Below are positions 1 to 4,938 of a stretch of DNA of 5,419 nucleotides, in pieces. This DNA is from an uncultured bacterium (GTDB lineage: Bacteria > Desulfobacterota > Binatia > HRBIN30), in contig CALJUJ010000547.1 in NCBI GenBank assembly GCA_937975525.1, forward strand, positions 1-5,419, read 5' to 3'. How positions within the stretch are numbered: position 1 is the stretch's first letter; every line of letters starts with the position of its first letter. A model generated the notes under the pieces. It was given only the letters and a program-made list of their open reading frames with translations. It was not told the DNA's origin and did not search any database. The position numbers and the translations under genes are program-made.

Positions 1-948
1 GTCGCCGCGCAGCCTGCGGTCGTGCCGCCCGAGCGGCTCGGGCTCCTGTTCGGTCAGGACGCGGCACTGCGTCGCGAAGCCGAGCCCGTCCAGGCGGTGC
101 GGCAGGTGGCCGCACATCAGTTCGTAGAACACGACGCCGAGCGCATACACGTCGCTCGTCGCGTCGACGTCGGCGTCCCCGCGCACCTGCTCCGGGCTCA
201 TGTACGGCAGCGTGCCGACGAGCTGGCCGGCGAGCGTCAGCTCGGTCGCGACGACCTCGCGGTCGACGACCCGCGCGACGCCGAAGTCGAGCACCTTCGG
301 CCGCGCGGCCGTGTCCACGAGCACGTTGCCCGGCTTGAGGTCGCGGTGCACGACGCCCTTCTGGTGCGCGTGGTGCACCGCGTCGCACAGCGCGGCGAAC
401 ACCTCTGCCTTGGCCCGCACGTCGTCCGTGAGCCGGGCCCAGTCGTCGAGCCGTTCGCCGCGCACCAGCTCCATCGCGAAGTACGGCTGCGGGCCGTCGC
501 CGGCGTCGAACGTGCCGGCGTCGTGGACCGCGGCGATGCCGGGGTGCTGGAGCCGGCCGAGCGCCTCGGCCTCGACCTCGAAGCGCCGCCGCGTGCGCTC
601 GGACGCGAGCGCGCGCCGCACGAGCTTGAGCGCCACGCGCCGGCGGGGGTGCCGCTGCTCGGCCTCGAACACGACGCCCATGCCGCCCTCGCCGATGCGG
701 CGCAGCAGCCGGTAGCCCGCGACCTCGTCGCCGACGTCCCGGTTCTGGCGCACGCCCGCCGGCGTCGACGTCTCGGCGCGCAGCGCGGCGCGGACCTCGA
801 GCAGCAGCTCGCCGTCGCCGGCTGTGGCGAGACTACGCGCGCAGACCTCGCAGGTCTCCGCGTGCGCGAGCACGGCATCGGCCCGCGCGCCCTCGAGCTC
901 GCCTGCGGCCAGCGCGCGCAGCTCGTCGGCGCCGGGGCAGCCGTTCAT
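1..948 (-). CDS. Serine/threonine protein kinase with N-terminal anti-sigma-like zinc finger (partial, C-terminus off the left edge)
   Basis: Reading the minus strand from the ATG at 948 gives 316 codons without a stop up to the window edge. It is a Hanks-type (PknB-like) kinase that would phosphorylate Ser/Thr on protein substrates. The kinase core starts near residue 79: glycine loop IGEGGMGVVF (85-94), ATP lysine K108 in VALK, probable helix-C E126, catalytic HRDLKPGN (201-208), DFG (221-223), SPE in place of APE (251-253) and D266 in TSDVYALG. All key catalytic residues are present, so it should be active. Residues 1-45 precede the kinase and contain H29-x3-C33-x2-C36, the HxxxCxxC signature of zf-HC2/ZAS anti-sigma domains, with C4 a possible extra ligand. 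The start overlaps the stop of the upstream sigma factor (ATGA), so the two are probably co-translated. The substrate is unknown; the partner sigma factor is the obvious candidate. A C-terminal transmembrane or sensor part would lie outside the window. Confidence 0.95.
   Translation of the reverse strand, partial: MNGCPGADELRALAAGELEGARADAVLAHAETCEVCARSLATAGDGELLLEVRAALRAETSTPAGVRQNRDVGDEVAGYRLLRRIGEGGMGVVFEAEQRHPRRRVALKLVRRALASERTRRRFEVEAEALGRLQHPGIAAVHDAGTFDAGDGPQPYFAMELVRGERLDDWARLTDDVRAKAEVFAALCDAVHHAHQKGVVHRDLKPGNVLVDTAARPKVLDFGVARVVDREVVATELTLAGQLVGTLPYMSPEQVRGDADVDATSDVYALGVVFYELMCGHLPHRLDGLGFATQCRVLTEQEPEPLGRHDRRLRGD
945..948 (-). other. ATGA start/stop overlap coupling sigma factor and kinase
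   Basis: On the minus strand the kinase ATG (948-946) and the sigma-factor TGA (947-945) share bases in an ATGA. Such 4-base overlaps usually mean re-initiation by the same ribosome and near-equal synthesis of both products, which fits a sigma factor and its dedicated regulator. Confidence 0.9.
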
Positions 949-1547
949 CGCCAAAGCGCCTCGAGTTCGGCGCGCGCGTCGCGCAGGCGCTGCAGCACGC
1001 GGTGCTTCGCGATGTAGACGGCGTTGGTCGACAGGCCGAGCTCGCGCGCGACCAGCTCCGGGGGTTCGCCGCGCAGCGCGAAGCGTTCGAACGCCGCCAT
1101 CGTCGCCGGCGTGAAGCCGTCCTTCGCGCGGTCGAGGGCGACCCGGAGCAGCTCCCTGTTCCACTCCTGCTCCCACGCGGCCGCCGCGTCCTCGTCGGCG
1201 ATCCGCGCGAAGAACCCCGTCTCGCCGTCGCGCTCGGCCGCCTGCACCTCGCCGCGCCGTGCGTGTCGGCGCAGCCAGTTGCGCACGACGTTGTGCGCGA
1301 TGCCGTGCATCCACGCGCGCAGCCGGCCCTTCTCGCGGTCGTAGCGGCCGTCGCGCAGCGCCTCGGCGAAGGCGAGCAGCGCTTCTTGCGCGACGTCCTC
1401 GGCGTCGGCCGCGGGGATCCCGAGGCGCCGGCCGTAGGCGACCAGCACCGGGCGGTGCCGGGACACGAACGTCGCCCAGGCTGCGGGGTCTTCGCCGTCC
1501 CGCAGTCCGGCCAGGAGCGCCGTGCTCGTCGCGGTGCCGTCGTCCAT
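945..1547 (-). CDS. ECF-type RNA polymerase sigma factor (sigma-70 family)
   Basis: This 200-aa protein has the size and two-domain layout of extracytoplasmic-function sigma factors, which direct RNA polymerase to a dedicated set of promoters. Region 2 spans about residues 27-95. It includes the core-binding DAEDVAQEALL segment (48-58) and the -10 recognition segment LRAWMHGIAHNVVRNWLRR (76-94). A linker rich in acidic residues and Trp follows (about 105-138). Region 4 spans about 140-195, with the -35-binding helix-turn-helix ELVARELGLSTNAVYIAKHR (164-183). The ATG at 1547 is the only start: an in-frame stop lies at 1563-1565 and no alternative start codon falls between. No good Shine-Dalgarno is visible. 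The stop overlaps the start of the kinase gene, so regulation by that kinase or its zinc finger is likely. In the ECF43 protein EcfP of Vibrio, an acidic DxED is missing and kinase phosphorylation replaces its charge. Here DAED is intact, so that exact mechanism is not expected. Confidence 0.95.
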   Translation of the reverse strand: MDDGTATSTALLAGLRDGEDPAAWATFVSRHRPVLVAYGRRLGIPAADAEDVAQEALLAFAEALRDGRYDREKGRLRAWMHGIAHNVVRNWLRRHARRGEVQAAERDGETGFFARIADEDAAAAWEQEWNRELLRVALDRAKDGFTPATMAAFERFALRGEPPELVARELGLSTNAVYIAKHRVLQRLRDARAELEALWR

Positions 1548-1918
1548 CGGGAGCCGTCGAGTCTACGTGCGTGTGGGAGCGACCGCCGGCGTCGAGTTCT
1601 GGTACGGCGCCGCGCATCGGCCGGCGCGGACGGTTCCCGGGCGGCTGCCGGGAGCGGGCCGGCCCGTGGCCACGGCCGTTCGCCGCGTCTTCCACTGGTG
1701 GCACCGATCGGTCGTCGGCTCCAGGCGACGGATCGATCCCCGAAGACCTTCGACCCGGCGGCGAGCGATCCTCCGGCAAGAGTGCTGTGGAACCCCCGCG
1801 AACGGACCGGAACGGGCCAGACAGCCCCCGACATCGCAGCAGAGATCACGTCATGGAGGATCGAAGTCTCGACGTCTCCACCCATCGAGGTCTCTTCCGC
1901 GAGCCGGGCTCGTAGCCG

Positions 1919-1934
1919 GGGCGTTGGCACGCCC
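1919..1934. repeat. Inverted repeat / hairpin in the intergenic region
   Basis: GGGCGT-TGGC-ACGCCC is a perfect 6-bp stem with a 4-base loop, extendable by a G-T wobble. It sits just after the smaller palindrome GAGCCGGGCTC (1901-1911). No T-tract follows, so a terminator is not supported. It may be part of a leader RNA or a chance structure in GC-rich DNA. Confidence 0.3.
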
Positions 1935-2071
1935 TCACTTCGCTCCGCGTTCGCTTGTCGCGGGCTGCACGGAAGATCCGTCGAATCATCGAAGGCATGG
2001 GGCGTGCGAATGGTCTGGGCGGGGCCTGAAGAGCCGGAGAAACGATAACATTCTCGACAGCGGAGCGGGGG

Positions 2072-2090
2072 CCGCGGATCGAAGCCGCGG
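2072..2090. repeat. CCGCGG inverted repeat with 7-base loop
   Basis: CCGCGG (2072-2077) and CCGCGG (2085-2090) flank ATCGAAG. They can pair as a 6-bp stem because the arm is self-complementary, and they also form a direct repeat (GCCGCGG at 2071 and 2084). The minus strand reads CTTCGAT in the loop, which resembles a tRNA T-loop, but no tRNA can be folded around it. Confidence 0.3.
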
Positions 2091-2103
2091 TAACAGTCTG
2101 CCG

Positions 2104-2137
2104 GTGTCACCCGCGCGCCCGGACACGAGTGTCACCC
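2104..2137. repeat. 9-bp direct repeat GTGTCACCC, two copies, 25-bp period
   Basis: GTGTCACCC occurs at 2104-2112 and again at 2129-2137, so the starts are 25 bases apart, between two and two and a half helical turns. The second copy runs into the near-palindrome at 2134-2149. The arrangement upstream of the operon would suit a pair of regulator half-sites, though chance cannot be excluded. Confidence 0.3.
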
Positions 2138-2149
2138 ATGTACACGGGT
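2134..2149. promoter_or_regulatory. 16-bp near-palindrome, candidate operator
   Basis: The sequence is ACCC-A-TGTACA-C-GGGT. The arms ACCC/GGGT and the TGTACA core are perfectly self-complementary, and only the symmetric positions 2138 and 2145 fail to match. It lies about 110 bases upstream of the ATG of the Cys-rich gene. A dimeric regulator could bind it; no regulator family is implied by the sequence alone. Confidence 0.35.
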
Positions 2150-2182
2150 TGGACCGACCACCCGGATTCGGCGGCGAAAGTA

Positions 2183-2192
2183 CCCCCCCCCC
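2183..2192. repeat. C10 homopolymer upstream of the Cys-rich operon
   Basis: Ten consecutive C residues lie 69 bases before the ATG at 2262 and are followed by a pyrimidine-rich CTCCTCTTCTT segment. Such runs are slippage-prone. They can vary in length between cells or be miscounted during sequencing. Confidence 0.5.
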
Positions 2193-2251
2193 TCCTCTTC
2201 TTGTGCACCTTGATCGCGCCAGCTACCCGCCGGATTCCGACGACCCCATCT

Positions 2252-2256
2252 AGGAG
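2252..2256 (+). promoter_or_regulatory. Strong ribosome binding site for the Cys-rich gene
   Basis: AGGAG at 2252-2256, within AGGAGAGG, is a near-ideal Shine-Dalgarno placed 5 bases before the ATG at 2262. It is the clearest ribosome binding site in the window. It fixes the start of the first operon gene and suggests efficient translation of that product. Confidence 0.8.
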
Positions 2257-2261
2257 AGGCC

Positions 2262-2648
2262 ATGAAGCTGTTATTGCCGACTGCTCTTCTGTTCCTGATA
2301 AGCGGTGGTGTTGCAACCGTATCCCTGATCCCGACCGAGATCTGTAAGTGCCGGTACGAGGGCCTGTGGTGGCTCGGGGAGTGGTGGGCGATCGACTGTT
2401 ACGCGGACGGTGGCTGTGCCGAGGAATGCGATGAGCAATACCACAGCGTGACCGGCACGTATAAGTGTCGCTGTGACGGCATTTTCGAGACGTGCACCTG
2501 CTACGGCCAGACCGTCTACGCCGGCATGGATCCCGAAACCAACTGCGTCCACCTCGGATGTGCCGGGACCAACACCTGCAAGAAGCTCGATACATCGGGA
2601 GAAGAGCCGGCCGAGGGCTGGTATCTGATCTGCAACTGCCGTCCTTGA
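2262..2648 (+). CDS. Secreted cysteine-rich protein with two seven-cysteine repeats, unknown function
   Basis: The 128-aa product starts with a Sec-type signal peptide (MK, then hydrophobic residues 3-20; plausible cleavage near A18), so it should act outside the cytoplasm. The mature part has 14 cysteines in two units of seven. Unit A has C28, C30, C46, C52, C56, C69 and C71; unit B has C78, C80, C95, C100, C106, C124 and C126. Each unit opens and closes with a CxC pair, and each closing pair is preceded by a G-x-Y. Full disulfide pairing is possible, and metal binding by the CxC pairs is an alternative. Two Trp pairs (W36-W37, W41-W42) stand out in unit A. I do not recognise the family. It is the first gene of an operon that also encodes a MauE-like redox membrane protein, which supports oxidative folding as a theme. 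Base composition is less GC-rich than the kinase (33 of 60 bases in 2281-2340). The strong AGGAG supports the start. Confidence 0.88.
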   Translation: MKLLLPTALLFLISGGVATVSLIPTEICKCRYEGLWWLGEWWAIDCYADGGCAEECDEQYHSVTGTYKCRCDGIFETCTCYGQTVYAGMDPETNCVHLGCAGTNTCKKLDTSGEEPAEGWYLICNCRP

Positions 2649-2659
2649 GGCCCAGAACC

Positions 2660-3811
2660 ATGCGTCGAAAGTTGGCGGCGTGCGCGATGGTCACAGCCGC
2701 AGTTGCACTGCTCCTGCTGCTCGACGGCTTCGGGGGCCGATCGAGGTCCGAGGACTCGGGGTCTTCGTCTGGGTTCGCCGGTGAGTCGATCGCAGAGGCC
2801 CCGTCGGCGATCAGCACCCCGCCGATCGTCCGAGGCGAGGTCTCGCCAGCGGCGAGTTCGATTTCGGTAAGGGGTCAGGATGGAACCGCCCTGGCCGATG
2901 CCAAGATCCTGGCCCTCCCGTCGGACTCGTTCGAGCTGAGCGTCCTCGGCGACGAGTCTCCGGCGCGCGAACTCGCCACGACCGGAAGCGACGGCACCGC
3001 CCGGTTCGTCGCTCCGACGGCAGATTCGGCCACGGTCGTGGTCACCCATGCACGACATCTCCCTGCAGCGGTCGAGGGAGTAGGGCCAGGCACACACCAC
3101 GATGTGCGCCTGCTCGGCGCCTGCGATCTACGCGTCGAAGTCGTCACTTCCGCCGGTGCTCCCGTCGAGGGATTCGCGGTCGCGGTCTCCGAGGGGTTCG
3201 TGAGCCGATCGCTGCAAGCACACGCCTTCGCGTCGCTCGCCGACTTCAAAGCGGGTATGGCGGTGGCTCCTGGCAAGCAGGCGACGCAGGCGGTGTCAGA
3301 CCGCGCCGGGATCGCTGTCCTGCGAACCGTGCCCGGGCGTCAACCGCTTCTGCTCAACACCGGAGAACTGCCGTACTTCGTGATGAACCAGCGGGAGTTG
3401 TCGGAGGCGCAGGCTCCTGGGACTTGCCGGGTAGTCGTGTGTGAGGCGGTGGGTGCCGTCGGTGATCGCGTTGCGGCTCGCACCCAACGACACCAGCTTC
3501 GCGGATGGACACTTCAACAGTCGGACCCGAGCCCGATGGCAGGCCGCGCTCGGCGAGAAGTTCCCGAGCGCGATCGCCGTGGTCGAGATGCCGAGACGCC
3601 CAGGCAGAGCGAACGCCGAACCGCACGTGATCGCGTACGCGTTCACGAAGTCCGCCGGATGGACGAAGCACCGAATCCCGTTGGTGCCGATATCCGCGAT
3701 CCACTCACCCTTGACGATCGACACTCCTGCGAAGGAGGCCGCCGTGACGGGGTGGCTCACTCTGGAAGTCAGGAACCCGGACGGCAGAGTGCTGCACCTC
3801 GAAGACGGTGA
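2660..3811 (+). CDS. Signal-anchored beta-sandwich-repeat protein, N-terminal part of a frameshifted gene
   Basis: The ATG at 2660 lies 11 bases after the Cys-rich gene, with a GAGG (2647-2650) overlapping that gene's stop. Residues 1-4 are basic and 5-22 hydrophobic (signal peptide or anchor). A Ser/Gly/Ala linker follows to about residue 65. Next come two units in the style of carboxypeptidase-regulatory/Ig-like sandwiches: about 68-150 (VRGQDGTALADAKI, then TTGSDGTARF) and 154-235 (LRVEVVTSAGAPVEGFAV, then VSDRAGIAVL). A third unit seems to begin at GTCRVVVCEAVG (254-265). Coding quality ends near codon 270 (about base 3470). The remaining 110 or so residues are Arg-rich and patternless, while the adjacent frame (3441..4271) becomes convincing. 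The stop at 3811 is therefore probably an artefact of a one-base shift, and the intact protein would be about 535 aa. Role unknown; probably an envelope or surface protein. The start is well supported, the C-terminus is not. Confidence 0.75.
   Translation: MRRKLAACAMVTAAVALLLLLDGFGGRSRSEDSGSSSGFAGESIAEAPSAISTPPIVRGEVSPAASSISVRGQDGTALADAKILALPSDSFELSVLGDESPARELATTGSDGTARFVAPTADSATVVVTHARHLPAAVEGVGPGTHHDVRLLGACDLRVEVVTSAGAPVEGFAVAVSEGFVSRSLQAHAFASLADFKAGMAVAPGKQATQAVSDRAGIAVLRTVPGRQPLLLNTGELPYFVMNQRELSEAQAPGTCRVVVCEAVGAVGDRVAARTQRHQLRGWTLQQSDPSPMAGRARREVPERDRRGRDAETPRQSERRTARDRVRVHEVRRMDEAPNPVGADIRDPLTLDDRHSCEGGRRDGVAHSGSQEPGRQSAAPRRR
3435..3480 (+). other. Probable frameshift site joining the two halves of the beta-rich gene
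   Basis: Upstream coding lies in the frame of 2660 and downstream coding in the frame one base later. The downstream frame has a TAG at 3432-3434, so the switch must fall after it. Removing one base here would fuse the halves, for example from the GGG in GGTGGGTGCC or the GG in TTGCGGCTC. Whether it is a mutation, a sequencing error or programmed +1 shifting cannot be told from one sequence. Confidence 0.65.
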
Positions 3812-4271
3812 GCTGCTCTGTGTCTTGGATTGCCTCGGAGAGCTGATCTCCGTTGATTTCGGCAGCAGCGATCGCCGCGAGATGCCGGCCTGCACCATGC
3901 AGATCGTCAACGGACCTGCAGGAATTCCGGCGGGAAGCGTCGGTCCGTTCGACCTGGAGTTGGGCGTCAACGAAGACGGGCGGCACGTGGTCGTGGCCAA
4001 CGTGCCGTTGCACAAGGGCCGACTGGTCATCCGACTCGCGAACGGTGAGGAACCCGTCCGGGGGAGCATCTGGTACGGCAACCCCGCCGACAACGGCGGG
4101 TTGCGTCTGAGGACTCTGGCCAACCAGAGTCATGTCGAAGGCTGGTTCTCCGGCGCATCCGTCCAGTACCGCGTCAACCTGAGGGGAGTCCAGGTCGACG
4201 GGCAATTCGACATCGACACGAATCGGGATCCCAACGAGGTCCAGGAATGGGTGATCGAGGTGGACAGGTGA
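3441..4271 (+). CDS. Beta-rich envelope protein, C-terminal part of the frameshifted gene
   Basis: This 276-codon frame opens with a GTG at 3441. That is probably not a natural start: it has no ribosome binding site and no signal peptide, and it lies inside the preceding coding region. It reads better as the continuation of the gene starting at 2660. Residues 10-20 (ALRLAPNDTSF) would complete the beta unit begun upstream. The rest alternates hydrophobic strands with Gly/Asn/Asp turns: VTGWLTLEVRNPDG (102-115), ELLCVLDCLGELISVDF (124-140), FDLELGVNEDGRHVVVANV (170-188), GRLVIRL (193-199) and HVEGWFSGASVQYRVNL (231-247). This indicates one or more beta-sandwich domains. Cysteines C127, C131 and C151 could form disulfides if exported. 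No catalytic motif is visible. The last bases overlap the next gene by GTGA, so the two are coupled in one operon. The family is not recognised. Confidence 0.75.
   Translation: MRRWVPSVIALRLAPNDTSFADGHFNSRTRARWQAALGEKFPSAIAVVEMPRRPGRANAEPHVIAYAFTKSAGWTKHRIPLVPISAIHSPLTIDTPAKEAAVTGWLTLEVRNPDGRVLHLEDGELLCVLDCLGELISVDFGSSDRREMPACTMQIVNGPAGIPAGSVGPFDLELGVNEDGRHVVVANVPLHKGRLVIRLANGEEPVRGSIWYGNPADNGGLRLRTLANQSHVEGWFSGASVQYRVNLRGVQVDGQFDIDTNRDPNEVQEWVIEVDR
4268..4271 (+). other. GTGA start/stop overlap coupling the beta-rich gene to the MauE-like gene
   Basis: The GTG start (4268-4270) and the TGA stop (4269-4271) overlap in GTGA, with GAGG 7 bases upstream. This implies coupled translation and places the membrane protein firmly in the same operon. 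Confidence 0.75.
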
Positions 4272-4642
4272 CCTCACCCTGGATCGTGAGGCTGCTCCGG
4301 TTGGTCGGCGCCGCCGGCCTCGCGTTGCCCGCTCTGGGCAAGGCCGTCGGCGCCTGGCCGACGGAGCCTCTCGAGAGCGTGACGACAGCTGGGATCGGGC
4401 TCTGCGAGGCGCTGTTGGCGATCGGCATGCTGACCGATCGCCTTGCCAGACCAGCCGCGCTGATGACGGTCATGCTGTGCTTCACGATCATCGGCATCGC
4501 GACCTTCGGCCCTGCCGAGCCGTGCGCTTGCTTCGGTGGTCTCTGGTCGCCATCGCGAGCAGAGCGGGTGCTCTACTCGAGCGCGTTGGGTTTCGTCTGC
4601 ACGGTCTTGCTCTCGCTGCGACGGCCCGCGAACGCGGCGTAG
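4268..4642 (+). CDS. MauE/DoxX-family redox-associated membrane protein
   Basis: Starting from GTG at 4268, which overlaps the preceding TGA, the product is 124 aa, a usual size for MauE/DoxX-like proteins. GAGG at 4257-4260 lies 7 bases before this start and favours it over a start at 4247 further upstream. Four hydrophobic segments are seen, at roughly 6-28, 38-58, 62-82 and 101-117. Family hallmarks are the lysine at the end of helix 1 (LPALGK, K25), a glutamate within helix 2 (LCEALL, E47), and C86-A-C88-F-G after helix 3, matching the CxCFG of MauE-like proteins. MauE is required with the thioredoxin-like MauD for maturation of the disulfide-rich methylamine dehydrogenase small subunit. 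By analogy this protein may carry electrons or oxidising equivalents for disulfide formation, most likely for the 14-Cys protein of the same operon. No MauD-like gene is in the window. The family assignment is good; the partner is inferred. Confidence 0.82.
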   Translation: MTSPWIVRLLRLVGAAGLALPALGKAVGAWPTEPLESVTTAGIGLCEALLAIGMLTDRLARPAALMTVMLCFTIIGIATFGPAEPCACFGGLWSPSRAERVLYSSALGFVCTVLLSLRRPANAA

Positions 4643-4648
4643 GCCGCT

Positions 4649-4662
4649 GCCCGGAGTCGGGC
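4649..4662 (+). terminator. Weak terminator-like hairpin after the plus-strand operon
   Basis: GCCCG-GAGT-CGGGC forms a 5-bp stem with a 4-base loop 6 bases after the stop of the MauE-like gene. No T-run follows, so it is not a classical intrinsic terminator. A second structure nearby is the 7-bp inverted repeat CGACCCG/CGGGTCG at 4721-4727 and 4750-4756. Confidence 0.3.
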
Positions 4663-4720
4663 CACCCCGACACGGCGTGCGCAGCGACTCGCGCGTTCCT
4701 CGCAGCTCGGCCGGCCGACC

Positions 4721-4756
4721 CGACCCGGGAGTCTGCCCCGGGCCCGCCTCGGGTCG
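4721..4756. repeat. 7-bp inverted repeat in the convergent intergenic region
   Basis: CGACCCG (4721-4727) pairs perfectly with CGGGTCG (4750-4756). An alternative inner hairpin uses CCCGGG (4724-4729) and CCCGGG (4737-4742) with a 7-base loop. It lies between the ends of the two convergent operons, where a bidirectional stop signal would be expected. No T-tract is present on either strand. Confidence 0.3.
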
Positions 4757-4891
4757 ACGAGCGCACGTGCGCGGGCGCCGACGCCGCAGCCGTCCGAGGA
4801 CACCGATCGGACGACCGGATCCGGCTCGGCCGCGCGGCCTCGCACGATCACGTGGTCGCTCGAGCGATCGCCGCAGGCAGCCGGCGAGAAC

Positions 4892-4934
4892 CCGACGACT
4901 CGTCGTCGGCTTGCACCGCGAACTCGGATTCGCG
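4892..4934 (-). terminator. Tandem hairpins after the minus-strand small gene
   Basis: Reading the minus strand past the TAG at 4941-4939, the first hairpin begins after 4 bases: CGCGAA/TTCGCG (4917-4922 with 4929-4934, loop of 6). The second is CCGACGA/TCGTCGG (4892-4898 with 4903-4909, loop of 4). Two perfect stems directly after a stop codon suggest transcript-end structures, although the T-tract after them is only rudimentary (GTTCTC). Confidence 0.4.
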
Positions 4935-4938
4935 CGCG

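Larger units (their letters stand above)
1548..2261. other. Divergent intergenic region, 714 bp, no convincing gene
   Basis: This stretch separates the minus-strand sigma gene from the plus-strand Cys-rich operon and must contain promoters for both. Open frames crossing it give Arg/Pro/Ser-rich translations without domain patterns, and none has a good ribosome binding site. Visible structure: a GAGCC-G-GGCTC palindrome (1901-1911), a hairpin at 1919-1934, a hairpin at 2072-2090, direct repeats of GTGTCACCC (2104 and 2129), a 16-bp near-palindrome (2134-2149) and a C10 run (2183-2192). I could not assign -35/-10 boxes with any confidence. Confidence 0.6.

Noticed and set aside
22..1017. Long plus-strand open frame opposite the kinase
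   Set aside because: It is the complement of the kinase coding strand. High GC keeps the antisense frame open, and its translation is a Val/Arg/Ala/His-rich string with no domains, while the minus strand gives every kinase motif.
1853..1915. Short plus-strand ORF of 20 codons beginning ATGGAGGATCGA
   Set aside because: It is too short, lacks a Shine-Dalgarno and sits in an unconserved-looking region; nothing distinguishes it from chance.
833..2110. 425-codon minus-strand open frame extending from the intergenic region through the sigma gene
   Set aside because: Over 945-1547 it runs in a different frame from the sigma factor, whose motifs are unmistakable. Its upstream part is Arg/Ser/Pro-rich without recognisable structure.
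2045..2110. tRNA-like segment on the minus strand (CTGTTAC followed by CTTCGAT and CCGCGGCCCCCGC)
   Set aside because: The loop CTTCGAT is out of register with a true T-loop, the anticodon-like segment has no pairing 5-bp stem, and no matching acceptor 5' strand lies upstream.
2262..2648. The Cys-rich protein as a methylamine dehydrogenase light chain
   Set aside because: The MauE-like neighbour and the Cys/Trp content invite this, but the cysteine spacing and flanking residues do not match that family, and no heavy-chain propeller gene is present.
3296..4123. Minus-strand open frame opposite the frameshifted beta-rich gene
   Set aside because: It has no signal, motif or ribosome binding site. 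The plus strand shows strand/turn patterns, operon spacing and start/stop coupling to neighbours.
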